A stretch of DNA of 64,000 nt from Aurifilum marmelostoma. Taxonomy: Eukaryota > Ascomycota > Sordariomycetes > Diaporthales > Cryphonectriaceae. The notes beneath the pieces were generated by a model. It saw only the letters and a program-made list of their open reading frames with translations. It was not told where the DNA came from and ran no database searches. The stretch lies in contig JAMXSV010000003.1 in NCBI GenBank assembly GCA_027559495.1, forward strand, positions 620,001-684,000, read 5' to 3'. The position numbers and the translations under genes were made by a program. Shown piece by piece: positions 23,052-35,500 of the stretch (position 1 is its first letter; every line of letters starts with the position of its first letter).

Positions 23052-23783
23052 ATTGACCAGACGACGTCTTTAGACGAGGGAGGGACAGACAGACCCAACG
23101 GTGAGTTGAAATGACGATGATGATAAAGGGGAAGAAACTGGAGGGAAGAGCCTTGTAGAGAGAGAGAGCACAGAGTAGGAAGAGTAACAAGAGGCCCCCA
23201 AACCTCGCCAGGGGAAAATGCCGAGCGGGTAGTAGTGACCATCTACAGAGGACGTACGTGCAGCTTTCCAATTGACCCACCCATTCCTACAGGGCTCTCT
23301 CAAAACTCCGGTCGTTGGTTCGGGTTGTACGGACAACTTAGAGCCCGTGATAGAGCAGAGGGAGGCTCTCAAACCTGAACCCTAGATACGCGACAAATTA
23401 GCGCGTTGACATCATGCATAATTACCGTACTACCCGGTACTGTACATACCTACTCAGTATTGGGTTTCTGCCACTCAAGACCGCCTGCCAAAATCGAATC
23501 ACCCCCCCCCCCAAAATGGTTGCAGTGGCATTGAACCGAATTGTCACGAGAAGACCAACGTGTTGTTGTATTTTGTACCAATTGTGACCTGGTTCAGGTA
23601 AATTCTTCCAATGGTGACAACATGCAAGGTACGTATACATGTATCATAATAAACAAAATCCATCTCTTATGGATGAGGTCCTCAGGAATCTCCATAATTG
23701 GTTAAAGAAAGGAACACCTTAACGCCTTCACGTAGACCAAAAGCACAGTAGATAAATCCTCGCCCCAAAACAACTAACAGCCT
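23052..23783. other. Intergenic between reductase promoter and PDI 3' end
   Basis: About 730 nt. The 23052-23400 part is the likely promoter and leader of the reductase gene (transcribed leftward). A poly-C run lies at 23503-23512. No gene is recognised. Confidence 0.6.
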
Positions 23784-25839
23784 CTACAGCTCATCGTGAA
23801 TATGCCTCACGGGCGTCCGTCCCTGGAGAGGCTGCTCGTGGAAATGGCTGTCCATCACCATAGGCGCCTGCTCGCTGCCCGCCAGGCCGCCACCGGCTCC
23901 GTGCACGGCGTCCTCGTCGACGGCATGCTCCTGCAGGGCATCGACGCCATGGGTCCCGTGGTCCTTGACAAAGGCCACCAGGTCTTTGACTGATCGGTCG
24001 CCCGAGTACGTCACCGCGTTGGCGGCCTTGTCGTCGCCAGCCTTGTACAGCCGGATGAAGGGCACGTAGGGGATCTCCTCAAAGAGGTCGTTCTTCATGA
24101 TGTCCATCTTGGCAATGGCGACGCGGCTGGCGCGGTCGGGCGCCGAGTACATGCTCGCCAGGGTCTCGTACTGCGGGTTCATGGCCCGGCAGAAGGGGCA
24201 GTCCTCGCGGTGGTAGTACAGCAGCACGTCCTTGTTGCCGTCCATGACCACGTCGTCAAAGGTCTGGGCCACCACCTTGGTGACGGGGCCCTCGTAGCCG
24301 CTGGGCACGTCCTCGGACTTGATGGTCGGCTGCAGCCCGCCCGAGAGGAAGCTCTCCACAAACGAGGCCACCTTCTTCTCGTCCAGCGCCCCGCCGTTGT
24401 TGTTGTTGTTGTTGTTATTGTCGAGCGGGTACTTCTTCTTGTTCCTGCCGTCGTAGATGGCCACCGCCGGGAAGGCATCGTCGCTCGGCTCGGTCCGGAG
24501 GTGGAGGTAGTTGGCGAAGCCCTGGAAGTCCGGGATCTCGGCCGTGGCGAACTGGATGGCGCCCTGGTTCTTCTTGGCCAGGGACCGGAGCTCGCTGGTG
24601 AGCCTCTTGCGGTCGTCGTCGTTCTTGTGGAAGATGAAGACGGTGGGGCCGTCGGACCCAGAGACGTACTTGCGCCAGGACTCGGCGCCCGTCTCGCCGA
24701 TCAGGGGCGTGTAGCCCGTCTTGGCAAAGTTCTTGATGGCATCGACCTCCCACTTCTTGTCAAACACCACAGTGCCCTCGTTGTCCGGCTTGTACAGCAC
24801 AAGGGCTGGGAAGGTCACGCCGGCGGCCTCTGCGGCGGCGGCATTCGAGGTGATGCCGATGGGGTAGTCCTCGTGAAGCTTCTCGGCCGCGGCTCGGAGG
24901 ACCTCTGTGTTGGTGGCGTCGTCGCCCTCGATGTAGCCGACCAGGACCACTTCCTCGCGCTCCTTTTTGAGGAACCGATCGTGTGCTGTCTGGCTGGTGA
25001 GCGTAGACACCGTGGGAAGCACCTGCTTGGCCATGAAATCGACGATCCTGATAGTGATCTGTCAGTCAACCAAGATGGAGCCGCATAGCATCCAGTCGCC
25101 CCCATCATCCCCGTCGCTCCTGACTTACGCCGAGACCCTCCGGGGGCCATCATAGTCGTGGTACAGCTCCGAGCCACTCTTGAAGATCTTCATGGTCGGG
25201 TACGCCCGGATGTTGTACTCCTGGCATAGCTTGCTGTGTTTGGTGCAGTCGACCTTGCCCAGCTTGACATTCAAGTCCTTCTCCTTGAGGGCCTTGGCGG
25301 CGGACTCATACTTGGGCGCAAACTTGATGCAATGTCCGCTAGAAACATAACAAACCATTAGTGGGCCCGGCTCAGATACAAGACATCTATGTACGACACA
25401 TAGTACATAGTGAGGTACGTGGAGTGGAGTCACACGAACTACTTACCACCAGGGCTGATAATGAGCGCCAGCAAGAGAGAGAAATGTTAGCAATCGGCAA
25501 CATCTGCACGAGGAGGAGGAGCGCCGGATGAGGGAGGGTGGATTGTTCCACCCAGTGAGCAGCTGGAAGGGACCCAGTCCAGTGGACAAGGACATACCGC
25601 ATACCCTACGATCACAAACACATGACATGTCAGTACCCGTCCAACACCCAGCGCGCACGCTCAGCCGCGGCATCTGCGGCCCAGGCCGTTTACTTACAAT
25701 CAACCATGACCACCTCATTCTCGCTGATCAGCTTGTTCAGCGACAGCCTGTCGAGCTCGATGGCGGCGGTCTCGTCCTGTGCCACCACGCCCGCAGCCAG
25801 GCCAAGCAGCCCAAGGGCGAGGCTGGCCAGTAGCCTCAT
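23784..25839 (-). CDS. Protein disulfide isomerase, ER, assembled through two 8-nt microexons
   Basis: ER thiol-disulfide oxidoreductase that forms and reshuffles disulfides in secreted proteins. Five exons: 25839-25698, 25605-25598, 25454-25447, 25338-25129 and 25047-23784, total 543 residues. Residues 1-20 are a signal peptide. The first thioredoxin site W48-Y-A-P-W-C53-G-H-C56 exists only if both 8-nt exons are spliced in; each has a consensus donor and acceptor and a branch site upstream. VDCTKHSKLCQEYNIRAYPT with its cis-proline completes domain a. Two thioredoxin-like inactive domains follow, then domain a' with the unusual site C406-P-F-C409 and cis-proline in YVPFIRLY. A run of eight Asn (333-340) lies in a linker. 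The chain ends in an acidic/His-rich tail and HDEL, the ER retrieval signal. It is a PDI-type protein but divergent from canonical PDI1, which usually has two CGHC sites. Confidence 0.93.
24398..24419 (-). repeat. Asn-codon repeat in PDI gene
   Basis: Tandem AAC codons (GTT on the plus strand) encode eight consecutive asparagines in a linker of the disulfide isomerase. One AAT interrupts the run. Confidence 0.9.
25447..25454 (-). other. 8-nt microexon (exon 3 of PDI)
   Basis: Reads CCCTGGTG on the minus strand: Pro51, Trp52 and the first two bases of Cys53. It is preceded by ATTATCAG with GCTAAC about 35 nt upstream, and followed by GTAAGT. Confidence 0.85.
25598..25605 (-). other. 8-nt microexon (exon 2 of PDI)
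   Basis: Reads GGTATGCG on the minus strand: it completes Trp48 and encodes Tyr49 and Ala50. It is preceded by GATCGTAG with TACTGAC about 26 nt upstream, and followed by GTATGT. Confidence 0.85.
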
Positions 25840-28681
25840 TGTTTGAGAGACCGGGAAAAGAGTAGGCTAAAAAAGGAAACCAAGGGGGGAGGGGGGGATA
25901 CGGTAATAGAAGCGAAGATCAGGGCATGAAAAATCAAAGCCGAACCGTCGGGCTCAACAATGAGCAGTACTGCAACAAGAAAACCCAATTTAAAATACAA
26001 GAAAGCTGAATTGAGAGAACACAAAAAGAAAAGGCTAAAACAGGTCAATGACAGTCTTGAAAAGAAAGGGGGGGGGTCTTTGGTTCGCTGGAGATCGTGA
26101 GTTGTGCGCGCGCGTGTTTGGGGTGCTGTCAAGGTGGCGACTAGAGAGAGATACGGGACTTGCCTCCTCTTGAGACGTGTCCAATTTCGGGAGACTGTGC
26201 TGCTTGCCGCGCGTATGGCTGGCTGGCCGACAGAGAGCAGAGATGATTTCGGGGGGGGGGGGGGGAGAAGGGGCACAAGGGAAGAGGGGGGGATGGTCGG
26301 CCCGGGACGCGTACTGTGTACCTGACGCTAGCACCTCAAACGGCTTAGAGTCTTGTCCCTGTACATACTTGCATGGCTGTGGGACAAGTTGTTTACTGTG
26401 TGATCGGTACGTACCCCTCCGCCCGAAATCTTTATATAAGGCGCTGTCAGGGCTCAGCCGGTAGTGGGGCTTTCAGTTGTCTCAGGGGTTCTCATCAGGG
26501 GACCTGCATCACCCGCCCTGTCAGTGCCTGTCAGTGATCGTCAGTGGCCATTGCTGCCCAAACGATTTCAGAAGGGGAAGAAGGGAAGGGGGGGCCAAGT
26601 TACAGGACCCTCTTCTTTCCAGAGCCCCACCAGGAAAGAAAGCAAACCAGAAGAACATTAAAAAAAAAAAAAATTATAAAAAAAAAAAACACAAAATGAA
26701 TTGCTGATGACCCCAATAATATTAGGCTAACTTCAACACACACTTACATACTTCCTAAATCGTGGGGACAACCCAAATGCCGTCGATGCAGCAAATTTAA
26801 TTAACCAAACTCATTCCCACATGATCACGGCATCTGTATACGAACAAGGTAGGTGGCGTCAGTACACAATAGATCCTCGCTCCAATTTGGCAATGGGGCA
26901 GATCACACACCCTCTTTCCCCTCCCCCCCCCCAATCCCAATATCCCCACACCAACGAGAAAAAACCTTAGGGGATCCTCGTTCCGGATGACTCCCTCGGC
27001 GGGGCTTGTTGGACCTGGCAAGCGGGGTGCGTGCACATGCAGGCGTGGGAATTCCATTTGGGCCGAACAGCAAAGTGTTTCTCACTTGCAGGGACGGTAG
27101 CAGATGGTTAACATGCCTTTATTTGTCTTTTTTTTGGTCCTCTCGGGTTTCAGCAAATCAAGTTTTGAGGATTCTCACATTCCATACTTTCACAGGCGTA
27201 TGTGATCTGACTCTGGGAGACGATGATGAAGGGACAGCCTCTGAAGTTAATTTTGACTTTTTCACGTGTGATTTGAACGACTACATGATCGTGTACATAT
27301 GTTGTGAAAAAATATGCAATAGACAAAGAACCGCCCAGGATGCAGTCCATCCATGCCGTGCCATGCCGTTCCGTTACAACCAATTCAGCCCATTTCCATC
27401 CCAACCAGGGGGTATCCAAAGGGGTATACACTAAGGGCAGTGAAGCCGTCCATTCCCATCTCCGATCCAATCCGATTCCCAACCGTCCGATCCCACCCAC
27501 CCCCCAAAGACAAAAGGGAAAAGGAGATCTCTCTATGGTGGTGGTATCTATCCTATAACATGTTTGCGGTTTTCTTTTTCTTATGTCGGTGTCGTGTCAT
27601 GATATCCCGAAACAAAATTCCCGCCCCCCATTGTGTCGTGATACAGATTGATTCTAGGGAGAAAAGAAAAAAAAGGGAAAGGAAATAAGAAGAACATAAC
27701 CGCCCGTTTCCCAGTTTATCTTTTCTCTCTTTTGTTTGCCTGTGATGTCCGACCGAGAAAACTCCGTAGCAAAACTGCTCCATAAAGAAATTGAAAAAAG
27801 TAAAAAAATAAAAAAAAAAAAAAAAATCCCACGGTTGCAGAGGGTGGTTGGTGAAGCAATGTGTTTTTTTTTTTTTTCCTTCCTCTTTCTCTCCCATTTT
27901 TTGTGATCCTCAAATGTTATTGTGATCACCAAATGACAACAACGTTGCGAGTAAATGCGTGCTGGCGAACCGACGATGAGCAATAACGATGATGATAATG
28001 ACAGCTCGCACTCAGAGCCCTGTCGCCGAAGATGCAGTGTGCCATACGCCATCACACGACACGGCTCGATACCGTGAATCGTGCGCGGCCCCCTCAACGA
28101 CAGGCCACCAGAGAGGGAGAAAAGACGGGATGGACTGATAGATGGATCACAGAGCCAAATGTTATGTAAGCCGCAACCCGGAACATAACAGCCATCCGAG
28201 CCTTGCATGAAAAAGGTAGGTAGGTGGTCTGGTGTAATTTTTGCGTTTTGGGGCCCCGTTTCTTTTTTCGTCTCCCGCATGCAACGTCGTGGATGGCGGG
28301 TAGCCCGATCAGATTCCTAATCGTGCGCATGGCGTGGCCGGGATCTGATTGGCAGCCTCGGGGGTCGTGTTTCATCAAGATTCCATGGCTTCTTCTGTCT
28401 TTCTATTTTCCTTCTCCTTCAGCTGTCGGTAGTGGGGGCGTAAGCGAGAGCCAGGCTGGGCAGTATCCCAGTCTAGTGGGTAAAGGATTCCGTGGCTGCC
28501 GTGGCTGCACGTTGGGCCTGTATAGGTGATCCCCCCCCGGGGGGGGGAGACAAGGGGTGTGGGTATGAGGCCTCAAGCCATGCAGACAGCCCCATTTCCG
28601 GCACACAGACGCCTCGTCTCGTAGGGCTGGGCAGCGGGCTCGGTGGAAAAATAAAAGGGAAAGGAACAACGGAATGTGACC
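25840..28681. other. 2.8 kb intergenic, PDI promoter side
   Basis: No gene is recognised. The 25840-26350 part is the PDI promoter and leader and contains G-runs at 26068-26076 and 26252-26264. Poly-A/T tracts cluster at 26659-26690, 27805-27827 and 27866-27878, and a C-run lies at 26922-26931. From about 28400 the sequence is likely the 3' UTR of the minus-strand coiled-coil gene. ORFs here are homopolymer artefacts. Confidence 0.55.
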
Positions 28682-29587
28682 CTAATGCTGCCTCTTGCGC
28701 GCCTCAGGAGGGAGTGGGAAGGGGTGATAGTTGCCATCCTCCTGGTAGACAGGCACGTTGGCATACGTGGTGAACTCGACGGTTGGGCGTGAGCTGCGAG
28801 GCGTGGTTGCGATGGTCGGGCTGTGAGGGATCGGGGCGGTGGCGATGGGATGATAGGTGGTCGCGATGTAGTTTCCCGTCGCTCGCCTGGTGCTGCTGGG
28901 CGAGACTGGTGACGTCTGGTGCGTGGGGACAACCGTAGAGGCGGGAGGACCCCATTCCTCAAGGTAGGGTGGTCTCTCGCTGGTGCTCATGCTCAGACGA
29001 CGGCTGCCACGGGAAGCCCGCGAACTGGACGGCGGCTTGGACGAGCTCGAGTCGCTCGTTGCGCTCTCGGGGGACCGTTCGAAGCGTGCCTTGAGACGAT
29101 CATTGTGCCTGTCGCTGTCGGACTCCTTTGGGCTACTGCTCTCATGCCGGCGGGGCTTGCCAGTGTCGGGCGAGGATGGACTGTTTGATGTCTTGGCCTC
29201 GTACTTGTTGAGCTTCTTCTGGAGCTTGGCGCACTTTTCCTTGAGCTCCTTGTTCTCGTCCCGCAGGGCCTTGTTGCTCTTCTCGAGTTCCTTGTTATCG
29301 TCCTCGAGGGTCTCAACTCTCTGCTCGAGGCCCGTGACCCGGCCCTTGTTCTCCTTTTGGCACCTTCGTACTTGTTCGTCGGCCTGATGAGCCTTGTCCT
29401 TCCACTCGTCCAGCTCGTTGATGGTGGTGCGAAGTGTCTCCTGGAGTGCGGCGATGTGGTACCGGTGGTCAGTGTATTCAGAATAACTGGAACCGCTGGA
29501 CGAGCCACCGGTGGTCGAGGCTCGCGAGGATCCACTCCTCTTGTCCTTGTCCTCCCACCTCACATTCTTCCGGCTGGTGGAAGACAT
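28682..29587 (-). CDS. Small coiled-coil protein, uncharacterised
   Basis: Intronless frame of 301 residues starting MSSTSRKNVRWEDKDK. A Ser-rich head (16-36) leads to a long heptad-rich coiled coil (about 42-130; HIAALQETLRTTINELDEWKDKAHQA, then VETLEDDNKELEKSNKALRDENKELKEKCAKLQKKLNKY). The rest is disordered and rich in Ser/Pro/Arg, with TTYHPIATAP and VEFTTYANVPVYQEDGNYHPFPLPPEARKR at the end. There is no signal peptide, membrane segment or enzymatic motif. Clean coding character (a sharp coiled coil and codon bias toward C/G third positions) supports a real gene. It sits alone between non-coding stretches of 2.8 and 7.8 kb. Function unknown; a scaffold or DNA/cytoskeleton adaptor would fit but is only a guess. 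Confidence 0.8.
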   Translation of the reverse strand: MSSTSRKNVRWEDKDKRSGSSRASTTGGSSSGSSYSEYTDHRYHIAALQETLRTTINELDEWKDKAHQADEQVRRCQKENKGRVTGLEQRVETLEDDNKELEKSNKALRDENKELKEKCAKLQKKLNKYEAKTSNSPSSPDTGKPRRHESSSPKESDSDRHNDRLKARFERSPESATSDSSSSKPPSSSRASRGSRRLSMSTSERPPYLEEWGPPASTVVPTHQTSPVSPSSTRRATGNYIATTYHPIATAPIPHSPTIATTPRSSRPTVEFTTYANVPVYQEDGNYHPFPLPPEARKRQH

Positions 29588-32500
29588 CCTGTCGTTTTCA
29601 AAGAGAGCGGGGGTCCAGACAAGAATAAATAAGCAGTGATGTGGTCGAATCGGCTGGCCGCTCTTGCCTCAGGGCTTGCTGGAGACCCGGTGGGCAAGCG
29701 GACGCAGGAACAGTAGATCACAGGAAAAATGTGTCGTGTGCTGATTTGACCAGCAGGACGGGACGGGAATGCAGCCGTGCCCAAGGGACAGGAACCGTTT
29801 TTGAATCGGGCGAATTGGAGGGGCAGCCAGAGCGTGTAAGGCGTTGGGTAGGAATACCTGAACGGGATGGATGGACGCAGGGAAGGTAGTAATACCGGGG
29901 TGCGTCGGAGCCCAACTGGATACCCCCTCTTGAAAGGGATATGATTTATATGAATAGTACCCAAGAACGGATCCGTTCCTAGATGAAAGGGAGCTGGGGG
30001 TAAAAGTGTGTGTCCGACACGCTTTGGCACTAGCACAAGAAAAAGAAGAAGAAAAACTTGGTGATGATGATAGTGATGTGAAAGAAAAAAGAAGACCGAG
30101 GGCAAGAAAGAGAGTATTTGATCCTGGGGGCAGAAATGTATTTATTCCTCAGGCGTGAGCAGCAAACGGACACAGACAAACAGAGAGAGAAAGAGAGAGG
30201 CTTAGACGACTAATGTGAAGGACTAGTGTGTGCTGCTGCCTTCCCGTGCCTCCAGGCGTTGAACACTTCCACCCCCTCCCCCCCCCCCCCTCCACCCCCC
30301 GACTAACGGAAAGAAAGTGGATATAGCTGGAGATCATGGAGGGCTGTTTGCCTTGTTGCGCAGTGCGACAGAGCGGCAGAAAGAGGACAAGGGGTTCCAA
30401 CAAGAGTACTGTGTAGTGGTACCGAGTACTACTCCCACAAGTCCCGCGAGACTGGAGCGAGGGAGGGAGGGTGGAAGGGTATGCCATCGGGTTCCTTGGT
30501 GGTGTGCCCCCCCCCCTGCGCGCGCGCACTTGCACGGATTTCAATCCCTATCCCACGCTTTAGCATGGGCCGGGGGGGGGGGTGGTTGCAGGGATCGACG
30601 AGAAAAGAAAAAGAGTCATAGCCGGACGGGGAGAGCAGGCAGACAAAATGCTGGTTTGAGGGCTATTCGGCAAGACCAGGCGTCGTTTTTCTCCTCTCCA
30701 AGTCGACCTGTGAGCGAGAGAGAGGAGACAGAAACCATTGACGTCCTTGTGCACCCAACCCCTGGAAGGATCCTCCCCTCCCCCCTCCTCTGTCTTTTTC
30801 TTCTTCACACTGTGGCAGTGTTGTCAGCAACTTAACGCTTGACGATATTGGTGGCGCCACGGCCTGGCTAATGGTTGAAGTACAGCCTTATCTTGGCCAA
30901 AAGAGTACTATGATCCTGGACAAGTTGGCCTATATTATGTCGAAAGGAGACGGCGGTGACGAGGTAGGACTTCTCAGCCCGCACATCCGAAGGACTGTGT
31001 GCAGGTGTTTCCTGGCCGCCCAGCGGGTCGCCGGAAACTTTGGCACGAGACGCTGGGAGTGATGGTGGTGTGGTTGTAATGATGGCTGTAGGCTTAAATC
31101 CTAAGCGGACACGGTACGCCAGATGCAACCCCTTCCTCCCCCCCCCCCTTCCTTCTAGTGACGAACGTTGCGGTCTGTCTGCCCCAGACCACGCCATTCA
31201 TTGATTGCTTGCGTCTGTACGTCAGCCAGCCAGCCGGCTTGAATCTCTTGCGCGCCAGAGATCGTCAGTGGCAGACCCTGGACGTTAGCCCTCGTGAGTC
31301 ACAAGCGCCATGCGTCTAGTCCTGCGGGCAATCTCATGCGCCGGCCGCAAGGTTGCACACAAACTGGTGGCGGAAGGGACAGAGATACAACACAGTACTC
31401 GCTCGACATTGTCTCTATTATTCTCCTTGTTGCACAGCATTCGGTAGTTCCTGGGTCAAACCGTGACAGACGGGCTGAAAGAACAGCCAGGAAGAACGCT
31501 GGAATAGACAAGGGGGAGAAAAAAAAGAACAAACCGTAGAGTACAGCAGAACTCATAACAGCATACTGATGTGACCAAGGACATGATCATCATCATAGAT
31601 CAATTAGGGACGAGGTCGGGACCGAAGAACGTACCAAGCCAAGGTCTCAATAAGGCTGAGGAAGACCGGGGTGGAGGAAGTGTAAAAAGAAAATAGTCGC
31701 AGGCCCTGAAGCAGCACTGCCCCTTAGTACATTTTACGGTGAGATTTCTAGGTTAGAGAAAGAGGGAGACACTGCGAGAAGGAGGGAGGGAACAAGAGCT
31801 AGGGTGTTTGGGGCCTGTTGGGGGGTGGGGGTGGGAGGGAAAATGGATTGGCCAAAAATCCACTTTCCAAGTTCCCAGCTTGCCAGTCACCCAGTCTCCT
31901 CGCGGTGGGTCTCTCTTCGGGCCTCGCGGGCCTCGGGGCTGTGGGGTCTGCCACTCCGGTGTGTAGATGTATCACGCCGGAGCTCTAGCGCTATCATCGA
32001 GGTTTCGATGCCTCTTGAGATGCTGCTGCTGCTGGGGAAGAAGCAACGTGACAGTTTGTGCTGGTGACTCGATGCGGGCTCCTCTGGTCTGGAAATGGTT
32101 TATGACACGGGCTACCCCCCAGTCAGTTCACGTTCAACTGCATTCGTGTATGTCATTGTGTCCAAGAAGGGCTCTCGCCAGGTCGCACCCGTGGTTTCCG
32201 CCCAAGGGAATCTCGATGTGAAAGGGATTAGCCCATGCTGCAATACCTTCCAGCTCGGTCTGTGGGCAACCAGAGCTACCCGAAGTCTGTACCGTATGTA
32301 GCGTCATGCGGTCAGAGATCGGAGACTTGCCGACACGCCGTGCCTCTTTTCGAGACATTGCTCTCTTGACGTCTGGATGGTCAAAGCCGCACCTCGAAAG
32401 CCACAGTGCCTGCAGCCAGCGCCAGCTTGTGCTCAAGGTCATGGACCCAGCGACTTCCCGCAACCCACCTGTAAGGGCCATCTTCTGCAGCCCACCACCC

Positions 32501-35500
32501 ACAAGGCACGGGCAGAGCCGTCGAGGGTCGATTGGCAAGGCAGGGCAGGGCAGAGTTTGGATTGTCCAACCGCTTTCCCGGGTCGTGAGTGGTCCAATCG
32601 GACTATGCTGCAGTGTAGCCATGTTCATCGGCATCCTGAGGCTGCCCGCATCAAAGCCAATGACCCGGCTCAATTTGGAGGTTTCGTCCCAGGATGAGAG
32701 AACCACAGCATTAACGGGGGCCTAGACCACCTGTACCCATCCATCGTTGCGTGTACACCAAAACGGGGTAGAACTTCTCATCACAGTCTAGCTGCCAAGA
32801 CATGCAAGTCTGCTGTGACAGAGTCGAGAGAGATGCAGTCGCCCGTTGGGCTAGGCAGACGTGCGTGGGACCCCTTGTTCGGCTGAGGAAGTCCGGAGGA
32901 GAATTCCATCAGCTGGTGGAGTCTGTGTAAAAGCAGTAGGACGTTCCAAGGACTAGGAGGAGCCCAAGATCGTGATGCGGACCATTCTGATGGCTTCGTC
33001 GTGGCTGTTTGAGGAATAGCTGGTCAAGAGGGCGTGTCAGGAACAGGTTGTGTGCCCCCCTCCGAGTAAAAACCAAAAGGGCAGTGATGGTGTGTTGAGG
33101 GGCAGACCGAAGGGGAGGATAGACACGGGAAGGTGTTATGGGTTGGCATGGGTTAGGGTAGCTGACGGAGGAGGCAGGGATATGCCTGCTGGGGTGCTTG
33201 TGCCATAGTGCAACTGTGTTGTAGCCTAGTTGGCCGTGCTTTCCCTATTTGCCTAGGCATCTCCTGCCCTGGCCAAGACACATTCACATTCACATTCACA
33301 ACAACGGCAACAACGAACAATGTCAACAAAACAAGTTGCCACTGTGCAGAAACTCAACCGACATCGAAGCGCACACAAACAGCTCAGCCATGATAGAAAT
33401 TCTCCGATCGAGATCCGAATCAAGATGTACCCGACTGACGACTCCCTTGTTTCACGTTCCCTCAGCAAGGTATCCAGCTCTCCATGACGTGTCCCTCCTG
33501 TACCGTGTCCACCTCAACGTCGTGCACGCCGCAGGCACAGGCGATCACTGGGAAGAAACCCACGATTCTGTTGCTCTGCCGCTGCTGTCGTGCGGCGCGA
33601 CATGACTCCACGCCCTCATCCATAGTCCTAATGATTGACAAAAGGGTATCTCACCAGACAGCGCCATGACGTACAGGTTGTTAGAACCAACATGACAGCA
33701 GGTCAATAGGCCTCCGGCGACGATACCGTTCACGGCCCGTTTCGTTGGTCCTTACCTGCAGCTGACCTTGCATCGCGACAAGGGCAGACGGCGCAAGGCA
33801 TGTCAGCAATTTGGCCTGCAGTACAGTGGGCTCTGAGCCCCGTCCGACGGCCATAGAGACCAGCCATTCACTGTGGTTTCGGGGGTCCCACCAAACGGCC
33901 CGTGGTGGACAGTGTTGGGTGGACATGGGCCCCAGTCAAACCGTGACCCGCTTGCCCGCGATCTGCCCTCGCTCTGTCCCCCCACTTGATCAGGCAACAT
34001 GGATCTACCAGTAGGGGACTTCCGTGTCGAGGCAAGGGCCGAGTCTTCATCTCTTGATAACGCGTTTGACGGACGAGAATGGCTCAGGATCATGGAGATC
34101 GGCGACTGTAAGCACAGAATCATCATTCCCTGTCGTGGATGGCCCTCGAGCCAAGCTTAGTCAACGCTGCCTCATGACGGACACAATCTCTGGTCGTGCA
34201 GGGTCATATTGGTCAGATGTTTCTTTTTCTGCACAAGAGGCCTCACGGACACACACACACATATGCGCGCAGTCCCTTCTCTACTAGAAGTCCTTCCGGG
34301 GAGGAGACATACTAGGATACCTGCAACTACGCCGCGCCAGCCACTACCATAGTGTATAGTATGTTCCCTCTAACGCTGCTAAATCACCCCACACCCTATA
34401 AGGCAACAAGTGCATCTATATCAGTCGCCAGTGCTAATGTATTGGTACATCGCTAGTAGTTGGCGGTCCATCCGCCTTGGCGCCCATTCAAGAAGGCGGT
34501 CAGGAGAGAGGGGTGGCCTTTTTTGCGGCCAAGATGACGAATAGGACTGCGGCTGAGAAGAAGATTCGAGGGATGCCTCGGAATTTGGGCGGGGAGGGGT
34601 GTGTGTGTGTGTGTGCAATAGGGGAAGTTGTACCGCCTGTACTCCGTCGACTCCGACCTTTTTAGGGCTCGGATTTCGAGTTCGACCATAGACGTGCGGC
34701 TGCCAATGTCCCTCATGTCTTCGAGATCAGGGCTGAACCTTTTTGCAGTCCCCACTCAGGAGGATATGGGAAAAGGTAGGCATAGCTCGCACTGGACAGG
34801 CCGTCGTCGATACAGGCTGGTGGGCGGTGGATGGACTGCGAAACAGTCCGTGATAAGGCTGTGAACCTGTCACTGAACCCGCCAATTTGCCGTGCACCTG
34901 ATTGGGCCCTACAATTACGTTCTTACTCGCTACTGTCAGGTGCAGATTCAGGGCTTTGTGCCCCTTTCCTGCTCATGCAGATCAGCTCACACCCAAGGGC
35001 CAAGTCGGCATTCATCCGAGAAGGTGATTCTATCCAGGAGTTGGGCGAGAACCTCGATCTGGCATCCAACCGACCTGTGGCTGTTCCCACCTTCTCAACA
35101 AGGACGTCAGCAGATGCCACGAGCCAGGCAGGAATGGTTTTAGCCGCGTCTGCCTGGCACGCTCTATGCAAATTTTGCCAACCTTCAGCTTGTCAGGGCT
35201 GTGAATCCCTCTGCCAGAGTCCTCCCGCTTCCAAAGTGCATAAATCATCGGGCTAGCTAAGTCCGAAAAGTGCGAGAAAGGACTCACTCTGGGTTTTCAA
35301 TCAGGTTAGTCAGACGTGCAGAGGTGGAATCGGAAGAGCGGGGAGAGGGAGGGAGGATGCGTCTCTCATTGTACGGAGTCAAGTCACTCCTTGTGGTGAT
35401 ATCGGAACGTTGGTGACTGACCGAGGACCTTTCCCCTTCCATCGTCATGTTGGATTTAGGGGAGGGGATTGTCTCCCTATACTTCGGGCCAACCGATCTG

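Noticed and set aside
24210..25088. 292-codon plus-strand frame opposite the PDI gene
   Set aside because: It is the complement of the PDI main exon; Val/Leu/Gly-rich translation mirrors GC-biased codons, with no motif of its own.
30317..30835. 172-codon plus-strand frame in the 7.8 kb gap
   Set aside because: Runs through poly-C/G tracts and lacks any recognisable domain.
32134..32706. 190-codon minus-strand frame in the 7.8 kb gap
   Set aside because: Overlapped by plus-strand frames of similar length, no motif, no splice structure; looks random.
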